Positions 47,312 to 57,082 of a DNA stretch of 64,000 bases are shown in pieces. This stretch comes from Anaerolineaceae bacterium. Lineage in GTDB: Bacteria > Chloroflexota > Anaerolineae > Anaerolineales > Anaerolineaceae. The notes under the pieces are model-generated. The model made no database searches. It saw nothing but the letters and a program-made list of their open reading frames with translations, and was not told the DNA's origin. The translations under genes were made by a program, and so were the position numbers. Where the stretch lies: assembly GCA_029265815.1 (NCBI GenBank), contig JAJUGU010000001.1, forward strand, positions 1 to 64,000, given 5' to 3'. Position 1 is the stretch's first letter. The number at the start of each line of letters is the position of its first letter.

Positions 47312-48656
47312 TGCCGGCCTCCCTTAATAGTTCTACGAAAGCATCAATATCATCTTTGGAATTCATCTCCGTTACCGCAACCAGCATGTGATTTTTAAGC
47401 TGCGGATAATCGATACCCAGATCGTATCCACCAAGAATGCCATTATCGAGCATATCATTGTTAATCTCTTCAACTGATTTTGGGCACTTGACCACAAATT
47501 CATGGAAGAATGGTTCTTTGTTAACAATTTCAAAACCAGTAACAGTGGAGATTTGCTGGGCGGCGTAATGCGCTTTCTGGTAGCACAGATTGGCGATCTG
47601 TTTCAAACCGTGCTTTCCAAGAAGGCTAAGGTAAATGGTTGCAGCAAGGGTCATCAATCCCTGGTTGGTGCAAATATTGGAAGTAGCTTTTTCACGGCGG
47701 ATGTGCTGTTCACGTGCGGTCAGGGTTAAGACATAACCGCGTCTGCCCTGCGCATCAGTGGTTTCTCCAACCAGTCGGCCAGACATCTTTCGAACCAACT
47801 CTTTTTTTGTTGCAAAGAATCCCAGGTAGGGTCCGCCATACGAGAGCGGGATTCCCAGAGGCTGACCTTCTCCTACGACGATATCCGCTCCGAATTCACC
47901 CGGTGCCTTGATCAACCCGAGTGCAGTGGGATTTGCCACGACCGCGAGAAGAGCTCCATTTTCGTGGGTTTTTTCGGCGAGAATTTTGTAGTCGAATATC
48001 CTACCGAAGAAATCGGGGTACTGGACTACAACCAGTGCAGTTTGATCGTCAATGAGAGGGATCAATTCGGAAGGATTCTCAAATGGACCCTTTTCTTTGC
48101 CACCGGTTTCAATCGAGATATTTTCATAATTACAGAGGTAAGAGCAGAGCACTTCTCGATACTGTGGGTGCACGGCAGGAGAAAGAATTATCCGCGTCCG
48201 TTTTCCACGGAAGTGATGGTATGCCATTACTCCTGCTTCTGCAGTAGCAGTCGCGCCATCATAATGTGAGGCGTTGCTGGCATCCATCCCTGTAAGGTTG
48301 GAAATCAATGACTGAAACTCAAACACCGCCTGCAGTGTACCCTGTGAGATTTCAGGCTGATAAGGCGTGTAAGCAGTATAGAACTCACTTCTGCGCAGCA
48401 ATGAATCGATTACAGCAGGAATATAGTGATTGTAAGCACCTGCACCTAAGAAACTGACCAATTCAGAAACTGGCTCATTCGCCTGGGAATAATCTGTCAA
48501 TTCAGACAAAACTTCCATCTCAGTGACGCCGGATGGAAGATTAAGCTTGGGGAATCGATACTTTTCAGGAACATCGGCGAAAAGATCAGCCATGCTGCTG
48601 ACGCCGATGCTTTTGAGCATCTCCTCCGTTTCTGCTTTAGTATGAGGAATGAACAT
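47304..48656 (-). CDS. gcvPA: Glycine dehydrogenase (decarboxylating) subunit 1
   Basis: FIPHTKAETEEMLKSIGV, AYTPYQPEISQGTLQAVFEFQ, GEGQPLGIPLSYGGPYLGFFA. Confidence 0.95.
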   Translation of the reverse strand: MFIPHTKAETEEMLKSIGVSSMADLFADVPEKYRFPKLNLPSGVTEMEVLSELTDYSQANEPVSELVSFLGAGAYNHYIPAVIDSLLRRSEFYTAYTPYQPEISQGTLQAVFEFQSLISNLTGMDASNASHYDGATATAEAGVMAYHHFRGKRTRIILSPAVHPQYREVLCSYLCNYENISIETGGKEKGPFENPSELIPLIDDQTALVVVQYPDFFGRIFDYKILAEKTHENGALLAVVANPTALGLIKAPGEFGADIVVGEGQPLGIPLSYGGPYLGFFATKKELVRKMSGRLVGETTDAQGRRGYVLTLTAREQHIRREKATSNICTNQGLMTLAATIYLSLLGKHGLKQIANLCYQKAHYAAQQISTVTGFEIVNKEPFFHEFVVKCPKSVEEINNDMLDNGILGGYDLGIDYPQLKNHMLVAVTEMNSKDDIDAFVELLREAGND

Positions 48657-49048
48657 TAGTGACTCCGCGTCTCACAATATTCGGTATATGCTTTCGCGTT
48701 CATCAAATCGTCCAATTCCTTGGGATTAGTGAGTTCGACCTTGATCATCCATGCTGCACCAAACGGGTCGGAATTGACTAATTCAGGAGTGTTGGCAAGG
48801 TCTTCGTTGACTGCAATGACTTTACCAGAAACTGGGATGGTGACATCCGCCGCAGCTTTGACCGATTCGATAGTACCCACAACGCTGCCTTTGGAGAGAG
48901 TTTCACCGATGCCAGCAGTGATCTCGACAAAAACCACGTCAGAGAGTTGATCCTGGGCATAATCACTCACGCCGAGAGTAGCGGTATTGCCTTCAACCAA
49001 CAGCCATTCATCAGTACTTGCATATTTCAAGTTTTCCGGTGTTTTCAT
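48656..49048 (-). CDS. gcvH: Glycine cleavage system H protein
   Basis: Lipoyl-lysine motif GTIESVKAAADVTIPVSGKV. Confidence 0.95.
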   Translation of the reverse strand: MKTPENLKYASTDEWLLVEGNTATLGVSDYAQDQLSDVVFVEITAGIGETLSKGSVVGTIESVKAAADVTIPVSGKVIAVNEDLANTPELVNSDPFGAAWMIKVELTNPKELDDLMNAKAYTEYCETRSH

Positions 49049-49163
49049 GTTTCCTCCATTGGGGATTTGGATTTCCTGACATTAAGTTGAATCAAGGTTT
49101 ATAGATGAGGACTTTGTTATTGCCTTTACATTCTACGAAGCACTGATTAAAAAGTCAAGAAAA

Positions 49164-50456
49164 TTAACCTGGGTTCTCAATGTTCTGCTTATTAAGTAAG
49201 TTTCTCCCCCCTAACCAGAATAATAAGAATCCGGTAAAACGAATCACGGTGGCGGTGACCAGACCAGCCTGCAGAGAGAAAGTATCTGCGATAAAGGTTG
49301 CCACCATCGGTGCGATAATCGCAGCCAGATACTGGATCATCTGGGCAATCGAGACAAAGATAGCACTGTATTGGACAGGCACTGTTTTCATTAACTCATC
49401 AAAAAAAACAAGGTCAACTCCGCCAGAAAAAACACCTGCAAAACCTGCGATCAAAGCGATTTGCCATGGAATCACGGTCAGGGATACCAGCATTGGGTAA
49501 AGAGATAATCCAAGTGTTGTCCAAACTAGGACTGAGCGGGTACCATATTTCTTAGAATGGCGAGTCCAAAAAAAATATGCCAGGATAAGGATTACAGTCT
49601 GGCTCATGTTAATAATAGAGATCCAGGCATCTGATGCATGTGCTACTCTGACAAGGTAAAGTGGAATAAGAGGAATAGAGAGATTGACACCCGCCATAAA
49701 AACGAAACGTTTTGACATAAAACTGATAAATGGTTTTTCAGAAAGTACAAGATCTTTCATATCTTTGAGTTGACTCAGGAGACTTTTTGATGCATTAAGC
49801 ACCGGTGGTATTGTTGGTTCGAGCTTTATTTGCGAAGAATAATAATAGCTCAACAATCCGCCGATAGACATTCCGATGAACATTAACTGGTAATTTAAAG
49901 GGAAAATGATATGGTCAAGCAGTTGTCCGATAGCCAATACTGACAATGATGTTGTGACCCCCATTGTAGACCAGCGTCTGCTCATTAACTCAAAACGTCG
50001 ATCAGGACCAGCTACAGCATTCATGACTACAGAAAATGAAATGGATACTACCGTCTGTGGAACGGTAGCAATTGCCCAGATCATCAGAATCGAATTTACC
50101 AGGATGGTTTCGGGGATGAAAAATGAAATGATGCCGGTTAACGCATAAGAGGCGATGACTAGAACTCTGGCAATGCTGAACCATTTGACAATATTGGGCT
50201 GCTTCTGCAGGAATCTTCCCAATGGAATTGCCAGCACCATTCCGGTAAGTGCAGGCATGGATGAGAGCAACCCGACCTGAAAAGTTGTGGCGTTTAGATG
50301 TGTAAGGAATACCGGTAAAAATGGACTGGCTGCATTCGCCAGACCAACACCAATCGCATCAATCTGAACACATTGGAAATTCCGTTTTGTCTGAACGGTG
50401 AGCGTTTCAGAAAGTCGAAGACTACCTGGCTTAGAAAAAACGGATTTAAATTTCAT
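49164..50456 (-). CDS. MFS transporter
   Basis: 12-TM pattern, FQCVQIDAIGVGLANAASPFLPVFLTHLNATTFQVGLLSSMPALTGM. Confidence 0.8.
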   Translation of the reverse strand: MKFKSVFSKPGSLRLSETLTVQTKRNFQCVQIDAIGVGLANAASPFLPVFLTHLNATTFQVGLLSSMPALTGMVLAIPLGRFLQKQPNIVKWFSIARVLVIASYALTGIISFFIPETILVNSILMIWAIATVPQTVVSISFSVVMNAVAGPDRRFELMSRRWSTMGVTTSLSVLAIGQLLDHIIFPLNYQLMFIGMSIGGLLSYYYSSQIKLEPTIPPVLNASKSLLSQLKDMKDLVLSEKPFISFMSKRFVFMAGVNLSIPLIPLYLVRVAHASDAWISIINMSQTVILILAYFFWTRHSKKYGTRSVLVWTTLGLSLYPMLVSLTVIPWQIALIAGFAGVFSGGVDLVFFDELMKTVPVQYSAIFVSIAQMIQYLAAIIAPMVATFIADTFSLQAGLVTATVIRFTGFLLFWLGGRNLLNKQNIENPG

Positions 50457-50602
50457 ATCAAATGGTATTTGAAATTATACCAATGACCATAAGGTAAGAT
50501 AATCTTAAAATAGGATATGAGTAAATTAAAAATTGATAGATATAATAAACAGCATTGATATAATTTGTAGAAAGAAGACAAACCTAAGGAACAGGAGCGG
50601 AA

Positions 50603-52765
50603 ATGGATTTATCGGTTGCGGAAATTAAAAAGGGGCATAAAGTAGTATCAGAGTTTTCTTATGACTTACACCCTGTTGTGCATGGCTATGCAAATCGGAC
50701 CTTGCACATTAACCTTGAGAGTGGAATCATCACGGCAAAACCAGTTGATCAATATATGAGGGATACATTTACCGGAGGAAAAGGTTTTTGCCTGTGGCTG
50801 CTCTGGAACGCAACTAAGCCTGACACAAAATGGGATGATCCTGAAAACGAGTTGGTAATTGCGGGCGGGCCGATTGGGGGGATTACAGCCTATCCAGGCA
50901 GCGGTAAATGTACTGCGGTTACCATTTCCCCGCTTACGAAATCTGTAATTGACAGCAATGGTGGAGGTTATTTCGGTCCATACCTAAAATTTGCCGGGTG
51001 GGATGCTCTAGAAATCCAGGGTAAGGCAGATAAGGATGTCGTAATTATTATCGATGGTGATCAGGGAAAAGTGAGCGTCGAAGAAGCACCCCTTGAAGCA
51101 GTCGATACTCATATCCTTATTAAACAGATTACTGATATGCTAGCGGAAACAGATAAAGAAAAAAGCGGAATTTCCATAATTTCTGCAGGTACTGCGGCTG
51201 AGCATGTACCGATCTGCGGATTGAATATCAGTTATTACGATTCTCGTAGAAAGGAAATTCGAATCAAGCAGGCTGCGCGTGGTGGGTGTGGCACGGTATT
51301 GCGTGATAAGAAGATCAAAGCAATCATAGTTAAATATTCCAGTTTAAGTGGAGATAGCAATGGAGCAGCCAACATGGAGCTAATCCGGGCTGCCGGAAAA
51401 CGGATTAATAAAGAGATCAGTGATTTTGATGCTTCTCAAAATGACATGCGCCACCTGGGAACACCTTATCTGATCGAGATCATGAATAAATTCGACATCC
51501 TTCCGGTAAAGAATTTTCGCTTTGGATCAGATCCACAGGCATACAAAATTAATGGAGAGGTATGGAAATCCATGTATGATTTTCGCGGACCAGATGGTTG
51601 TTGGTATGGATGTACTCTCCAGTGTGCTCATTCGGTTCCACATTTTCATTTACACTCAGGGCCATATAAAGGGCAACCAGTCAACGTGGATGGTCCGGAG
51701 TATGAATCATTAGGTGCGCTAGGATCCAACCTGGGCATTTTCGATGCCCCGGCTGTTCTTGAATTATGTTTCTATTGTGACACTTATGGTATTGATACCA
51801 TTTCAGTTGGCAATTCAATGGCCTTCGCTTTTGAGTGCTATGAACTTGGCATCCTGGATAAACAAAAAACAGGCGGTCTTGAGTTAACCTGGGGAAATGC
51901 CGAGGCTGCTTTTGAATTGCTGCACCAAATGGCACGAGGCGAGGGGTTTGGCGTAATTGTTGGACAGGGTGTGCGGGAGATGAGACGCTTATTTGTTGAA
52001 AAGTATGGCGCTGATCCCCGCCAATTACTCGACATTGGGATGGAGATCAAGGGACTCGAAATTTCAGAATACATTTCTCGTGAATCACTTGCTCAGCAAG
52101 GCGGGTATGCGCTGGCGTCAAAAGGTCCGCAGCACGATGAAGCATGGTTGATCTTCATGGAAATGGTGCATAAACAATTACCCACATTTGAAATTAAAGC
52201 AGAAGCGCTGCATTACTTTCCAATCTGGCGGACATGGTTCTCATTGCACGGCTTATGCAAGCTGCCCTGGAATGACATTATCCCGGCATCGAATAAAACT
52301 GCCGCAGAACCAGCAAAGGTGCCAGAACACGTGGAGAACTACTGCTGGCTGTATGAGGGGATGACTGGAAAGAAAACTACCCCTGCTGATCTCATGGAAC
52401 AGTCAGAGAAAGTATATAATTTTCAACGGTTGTTTAATTTACGATTGGGTTTTGGAACTCGTCAGCATGACTATCCACCATATCGCTTGATTGGCCCGGC
52501 AACTGAAGCTGAATACCTGGTTCATCAGGATAGATATGATTCACAGTTAAAAGAATTGGTTGGCATTGATCCGGAAGGAAAATCTACAGCAGAAAAAATT
52601 GCAATCATGCGAACTTATCGGGAAAACCAGTATGAACAACTGGTAGATGCAGTTTACAAACGCCGTGGATGGACGATGAATGGCGTACCAACTCAAGAGA
52701 CTGCACACAGGTTAGGTATAGATATTCCCGAGGTAATTGAGCTGATCCGTGATAATGGCGGATAA
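50603..52765 (+). CDS. Aldehyde ferredoxin oxidoreductase family (tungsten/molybdenum-type) enzyme
   Basis: TGGKGFCLWLLW, GSGKCTAVTISPLT, GGGYFGPYLKFAGWDALEIQGKA, Cys cluster CWYGCTLQC, LHGLCKLPWND. Confidence 0.9.
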   Translation: MDLSVAEIKKGHKVVSEFSYDLHPVVHGYANRTLHINLESGIITAKPVDQYMRDTFTGGKGFCLWLLWNATKPDTKWDDPENELVIAGGPIGGITAYPGSGKCTAVTISPLTKSVIDSNGGGYFGPYLKFAGWDALEIQGKADKDVVIIIDGDQGKVSVEEAPLEAVDTHILIKQITDMLAETDKEKSGISIISAGTAAEHVPICGLNISYYDSRRKEIRIKQAARGGCGTVLRDKKIKAIIVKYSSLSGDSNGAANMELIRAAGKRINKEISDFDASQNDMRHLGTPYLIEIMNKFDILPVKNFRFGSDPQAYKINGEVWKSMYDFRGPDGCWYGCTLQCAHSVPHFHLHSGPYKGQPVNVDGPEYESLGALGSNLGIFDAPAVLELCFYCDTYGIDTISVGNSMAFAFECYELGILDKQKTGGLELTWGNAEAAFELLHQMARGEGFGVIVGQGVREMRRLFVEKYGADPRQLLDIGMEIKGLEISEYISRESLAQQGGYALASKGPQHDEAWLIFMEMVHKQLPTFEIKAEALHYFPIWRTWFSLHGLCKLPWNDIIPASNKTAAEPAKVPEHVENYCWLYEGMTGKKTTPADLMEQSEKVYNFQRLFNLRLGFGTRQHDYPPYRLIGPATEAEYLVHQDRYDSQLKELVGIDPEGKSTAEKIAIMRTYRENQYEQLVDAVYKRRGWTMNGVPTQETAHRLGIDIPEVIELIRDNGG

Positions 52766-52778
52766 ACTATAATCCAGT

Positions 52779-53423
52779 TTATTCTCCAATGAAAATTTCA
52801 GTGACCAAGATAGTATTGCAACCCGAATCCTGCCAGTAGCCGATGTAATTACCTGCGTCATCCCATCCATCGATGCGGTCGATTTCATATCCCTTGATCA
52901 AGATGTATTGCCCTTGTTCAACCTGTCGTAAATTTTGAAAAATGGATTGGTCCATGGGCAAGGTGTGCAACAGGTTGATTGAACCCTGAGGTTGTGATCC
53001 GTCCTCTGACCTCCAGGTGAAGTGGTGGTTGGATACTGCAATGGATACCCGGGACGGATCCTGAAAATCTCCGTTGGTTAGCAGTATATCCTGGCTTAAT
53101 ATTGCAAATTCTCCGGAGTGAATTGCTGAGTTGTGGCGCACTTCTCCGGAAAAAACTTGAAGTGTGTTTTCTTCATAAGAAATCTGCCAGTGACGACCAT
53201 CGGGCAGCGATAGCGTATGGAATCCATTGGTAACGATCATCGAATTGAAATCTTCGAGGGCGTTATCGTTAACAATTTTTTCGATTTCATTATGGAACAG
53301 AAAAAGGGAGATCAGAAGGACGATGATGATGAATAGTGGCAGGGTATAAGGAATCATTGCCCTGAGTGAATCGGGTGAAAAGAAATTGTGATGCTGATCG
53401 GGTTGACTATTTTGAAAAGTCAT
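52779..53423 (-). CDS. Hypothetical membrane-anchored protein, extracytoplasmic domain
   Basis: Single TM (IPYTLPLFIIIVLLISLFLFH) then soluble domain; ATG at 53423. Confidence 0.65.
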   Translation of the reverse strand: MTFQNSQPDQHHNFFSPDSLRAMIPYTLPLFIIIVLLISLFLFHNEIEKIVNDNALEDFNSMIVTNGFHTLSLPDGRHWQISYEENTLQVFSGEVRHNSAIHSGEFAILSQDILLTNGDFQDPSRVSIAVSNHHFTWRSEDGSQPQGSINLLHTLPMDQSIFQNLRQVEQGQYILIKGYEIDRIDGWDDAGNYIGYWQDSGCNTILVTEIFIGE

Positions 53424-53484
53424 AGTGTATAATCGAAATAAATCGGAGGTGAATATAAGTTTATATGATAAAGTAAAAAAAAGG

Positions 53485-53645
53485 AAAGCATAGCGCATGG
53501 GCCAGATTACATCTGGTTGACGAGGATGAGGGTTCTCTGCCTCGAGGCAGAGTTAACCGGTGACGCCGGGAAAATCGAAAGATCAGCGGATGCCCTCCAA
53601 GCCATACAGGCTTGAACTTTCCAACAAATGAAAAGAAAAACATCA
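53485..53645 (+). ncRNA. glmS glucosamine-6-phosphate-responsive ribozyme; predicted cleavage between A53492 and G53493
   Basis: A|GCGC ... CCAGATTACATCTGG TTGACGAGGATGAGGGTT ... CAGCGGATGCCCTCC ... AAGCCATACAGGCTT, directly upstream of glmS. Confidence 0.92.
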
Positions 53646-53692
53646 GAGATATTTCCTCTCTGCATTAATACCCAAAATCATTGGAGGAATAT

Positions 53693-55534
53693 ATGTGTGG
53701 TATTGTCGGTTATATCGGCGAAAAAAATGCAACACCGATCATTTTGAATGGTCTAAAAAAACTCGAATACCGCGGTTATGATTCTGCGGGGCTCGCAGTT
53801 CTCACTAATGGGCATATCGAAGTCAGGCGAGATGCCGGAAAGCTCAAAAACCTCGAACAATTAATAATGGAAATGCCCGTTTCTGGCAAAATGGGCATTG
53901 GGCATACCCGCTGGGCGACGCATGGTGAACCTACTGCCAGAAACGCTCATCCACACCTTAGCAGTTCTGGCGAGGTTGTTGTGGTGCATAATGGGATTGT
54001 TGAAAATTTCATCGAACTAAAAGAAGAACTGCTGGCGGATGGCTTGAAATTTCAATCAGATACAGACACTGAAACGATTGTTCTGCTAGTCGAAAAATAC
54101 CTTAAAGGAGTCAATGATCTGGAAACTGCAGTTCGAAAAACTCTAGAGCGGTTAAAAGGAGCTCATGGAATTGTAGTGTTTTCGGCGAAGGAGCCTGATA
54201 AAATCATTGCAGCGCGTATTGGCAACGCAGGTGGTGTCGTGATCGGACTGGGTGAAGGGGAGAACTACATTGCATCTGATATTCCAGCTATTCTAGAGCA
54301 CACACGAAAGTTGATCTTCCTTGAGTCAAGACAAATGGCGATTGTTACCAAAGAAAAAATTGAAGTTTCCACTATCGAAGGTAAACCTCTGGCACCACAA
54401 ATCTCTTCAGTGGCATGGGATCCAATTTCAGCTGAAAAGGGAGAATACCGGCATTTCATGCAAAAAGAGATCCATGAGCAGGTTCGGTCCTTGACCGATA
54501 CTCTGGCTGGAAGAGTGGATTTCGAAGAGGGACGCATTCGTCTACCTCAGTTAAACCTTACAGCCGAACAGGCAAACGACATCCAAAAGATCATCTTAAC
54601 AGCATGCGGCACGGCGTCTTATGCAGGTATGGTTGGACGGATTCTTATTGAGCGGATTGCAAGAATACCGGCCATGCTGGAAATTGCCTCGGAATTTCGT
54701 TACTCAGATCCGATTGTTGATGAAAAAACGACGGTTCTGGCAATCAGCCAATCAGGTGAAACAGCCGACACTTTGGCCGCAATGGAAGAAGCTCGCAAGA
54801 AGGGAGCAAAGCTCTGGTCAATCGTTAATGCTATTGGTTCTCAGGCAATGCGCATTGCGGATGGTTACATCTCTATGCAAACTGGACCAGAAATTGGGGT
54901 AGCATCAACCAAAGCATTCACAGCCCCTCTAGTTGATTTATATATGTTAGCGATACTTCTAGCAGATCTAAGAGGAACGATCACCCCTGAATATCGAAAA
55001 CAGTTAGTTGATGATTTGCGCCTTGTTCCTGAACTGGCGGGACGTTGCCTTGATCGAGAATCAGAAGTGGAAGAGACTGCTCGCCTTTTAAAGGATACAA
55101 GAGATATGCTCTTCCTTGGACGCGGAATCAATATGCCAATCGCGTTTGAGGGTGCACTCAAATTAAAAGAGATTTCATACATACATGCAGAGGCCTATGC
55201 TGCTGGCGAGATGAAACATGGACCGATTGCTTTAATTGATAAGGATATGCCGGTGTTGGCCATTGCTATAAAGGACCCCTGGTACGAGAAAATGATTTCG
55301 CAAATTGAACAGGCAAAAGCAAGGGGCGGAATTGTGGTGGCAGTGGCAACGGAAGGCGATGAAAGAGTAGCCTCTCTTGTTGACCGCGTATTGTGGGTAC
55401 CTGAAGTACCCTGGATGCTCAGTCCTGTGATCACGGTTATCCCGCTGCAAATTCTGGCATATCACATTGCATCGCTGCGTGGATTAGATATCGATCAACC
55501 TAGAAATCTGGCAAAATCAGTAACGGTTGAGTGA
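53693..55534 (+). CDS. glmS: Glutamine-fructose-6-phosphate aminotransferase (isomerizing)
   Basis: MCGIVGYIGEKNATPIILNGLKKLEYRGYDSAGLAV, SQSGETADTLAA, EMKHGPIALID; GGAGG RBS. Confidence 0.97.
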   Translation: MCGIVGYIGEKNATPIILNGLKKLEYRGYDSAGLAVLTNGHIEVRRDAGKLKNLEQLIMEMPVSGKMGIGHTRWATHGEPTARNAHPHLSSSGEVVVVHNGIVENFIELKEELLADGLKFQSDTDTETIVLLVEKYLKGVNDLETAVRKTLERLKGAHGIVVFSAKEPDKIIAARIGNAGGVVIGLGEGENYIASDIPAILEHTRKLIFLESRQMAIVTKEKIEVSTIEGKPLAPQISSVAWDPISAEKGEYRHFMQKEIHEQVRSLTDTLAGRVDFEEGRIRLPQLNLTAEQANDIQKIILTACGTASYAGMVGRILIERIARIPAMLEIASEFRYSDPIVDEKTTVLAISQSGETADTLAAMEEARKKGAKLWSIVNAIGSQAMRIADGYISMQTGPEIGVASTKAFTAPLVDLYMLAILLADLRGTITPEYRKQLVDDLRLVPELAGRCLDRESEVEETARLLKDTRDMLFLGRGINMPIAFEGALKLKEISYIHAEAYAAGEMKHGPIALIDKDMPVLAIAIKDPWYEKMISQIEQAKARGGIVVAVATEGDERVASLVDRVLWVPEVPWMLSPVITVIPLQILAYHIASLRGLDIDQPRNLAKSVTVE

Positions 55535-55553
55535 GGTAACTTTCTAACAATAC

Positions 55554-55584
55554 ATCGCCTGAAAATCAAATCAGGCGATTTTTT
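55554..55584 (+). terminator. Rho-independent terminator downstream of glmS
   Basis: ATCGCCTGA-aaatcaaa-TCAGGCGATTTTTT. Confidence 0.9.
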
Positions 55585-55741
55585 ATATATAAGATGATGG
55601 TTCATTCGTTTTATTCTGAAAAATGGTAGATGAAAGAGTATTCGAGACCTTAGAATACTATGCTACAATTCGTGAAGTGTGCAGGTTTTTAAATGGTGAA
55701 ATTAACAATTAATCCGGAAATCGAACGGGATAATAAACTAC

Positions 55742-56071
55742 ATGTTCAACACCGACACTGAATTACTTTTCCCCACCCGAGTGATACCAGCATTGCGTAA
55801 TTTACGAGGTGAAGAGTGGAAGCAATTAATCGATCGGTTGATCACCTTGAATGCCGATAATCTGGATCTGGTGGCTTTTACTGCGATGATCGCAAAACTT
55901 GCCAGCTGCAATGCCTGCAATGCGGATTCTTTCAGAGCAATGCGCGGTTGTACCCAATGCGCCCGTTTAATTATTCGAAGGTATAAAGGCTCAGATCACG
56001 ATTTAATCGAACTCTTTAATAATTCTCGACAAGAAGTTAAAGAGTATTTCAGGAAAATTACGAATGAATAG
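55742..56071 (+). CDS. Small conserved-hypothetical protein with CxxC pairs
   Basis: 109 aa; ASCNACNADSFRAMRGCTQCARLIIRRYKG. Confidence 0.65.
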   Translation: MFNTDTELLFPTRVIPALRNLRGEEWKQLIDRLITLNADNLDLVAFTAMIAKLASCNACNADSFRAMRGCTQCARLIIRRYKGSDHDLIELFNNSRQEVKEYFRKITNE

Positions 56072-56158
56072 AAAGTATCCCACAAGGGTATGTATTGAGA
56101 ATCTAAATCCTTTTATTAAATAATCCTATCCAGTTCTCTGGGTGAATAAGAAAGTGTA

Positions 56159-57082
56159 ATGAGTATGGAAGAAAATAAACCTCAAAAAATTGTTGGTGTC
56201 CGCTTTTCAAAAGTTGGAAAAATCTACCATTTTGACGCTACAAAAATTGATAATTTACGCCTTGGAGATATCGCTGTCGTTGAAACCAGCCGTGGTTGGC
56301 AACTGGGAGAAGTGATTCTCTTTGTAGACAATCCTGAGAAACCTGCCGAGGGAGGGTGGAAGCCAATCAATCGGTTAGCAACCCCCAGGGATTTGATTCA
56401 ATGGCAATCTTGGCAGGCAAAGCAGTCAGAAGTAGTGGAAGAATGTTTTAAACGGGTCAAGGAATTAAAACTCGTTGGGATTAAAGTTGTTTCGAGTGAG
56501 TACAGTTTCGACGGCTCGAAATTGACGATTCTGTTTAGCAGTGATTCTGAGGAAAAAGCGGAATTAAAATCCCTTCGTACTGATATGCAAAAAAAATATG
56601 CCCCAGCTCAAGTCGAACTGCGACAGATCGGACCGCGAGATGTGGCGAAAATCATGGGTGGAATGGGTGCCTGTGGTCTGGAATGCAGATGCTGTTCCAA
56701 ATACATTACTGAATTCAGCTCCATATCTATTAAAATGGCAAAAGAACAGGGAATCTCACTTACCCCCACTGAAATCACTGGAATGTGCGGCAGGCTGAGA
56801 TGCTGTTTGATCTACGAATACGAGAATTACCTCGAAGCCAGAAAAACGCTCCCGAAAAAGAACAAACAAGTGATCACCCCGAATGGTCAAGGAAAAGTGA
56901 TTGATGTTTACCCGATGAGAGAGGCTATTCTGGTTGAGTTGCCTGAAATTGGCCGACGCGAGTTTCACAAAGATGAGGTGACACTGGTAGAAGAGATGGA
57001 GGTTCTCGAAAAAGCTGCTAAGGATTTTGTGCAGAAACAGGGCGGAGGTGATTGTGAGACATGCAGCCAGAAGAACCTTTAA
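56159..57082 (+). CDS. ricT: PSP1-domain protein, RicT/YaaT-like
   Basis: MGACGLECRCCSKYITEFSSISIKMAKEQGISLTPTEITGMCGRLRCCLIYEYENY. Confidence 0.9.
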   Translation: MSMEENKPQKIVGVRFSKVGKIYHFDATKIDNLRLGDIAVVETSRGWQLGEVILFVDNPEKPAEGGWKPINRLATPRDLIQWQSWQAKQSEVVEECFKRVKELKLVGIKVVSSEYSFDGSKLTILFSSDSEEKAELKSLRTDMQKKYAPAQVELRQIGPRDVAKIMGGMGACGLECRCCSKYITEFSSISIKMAKEQGISLTPTEITGMCGRLRCCLIYEYENYLEARKTLPKKNKQVITPNGQGKVIDVYPMREAILVELPEIGRREFHKDEVTLVEEMEVLEKAAKDFVQKQGGGDCETCSQKNL

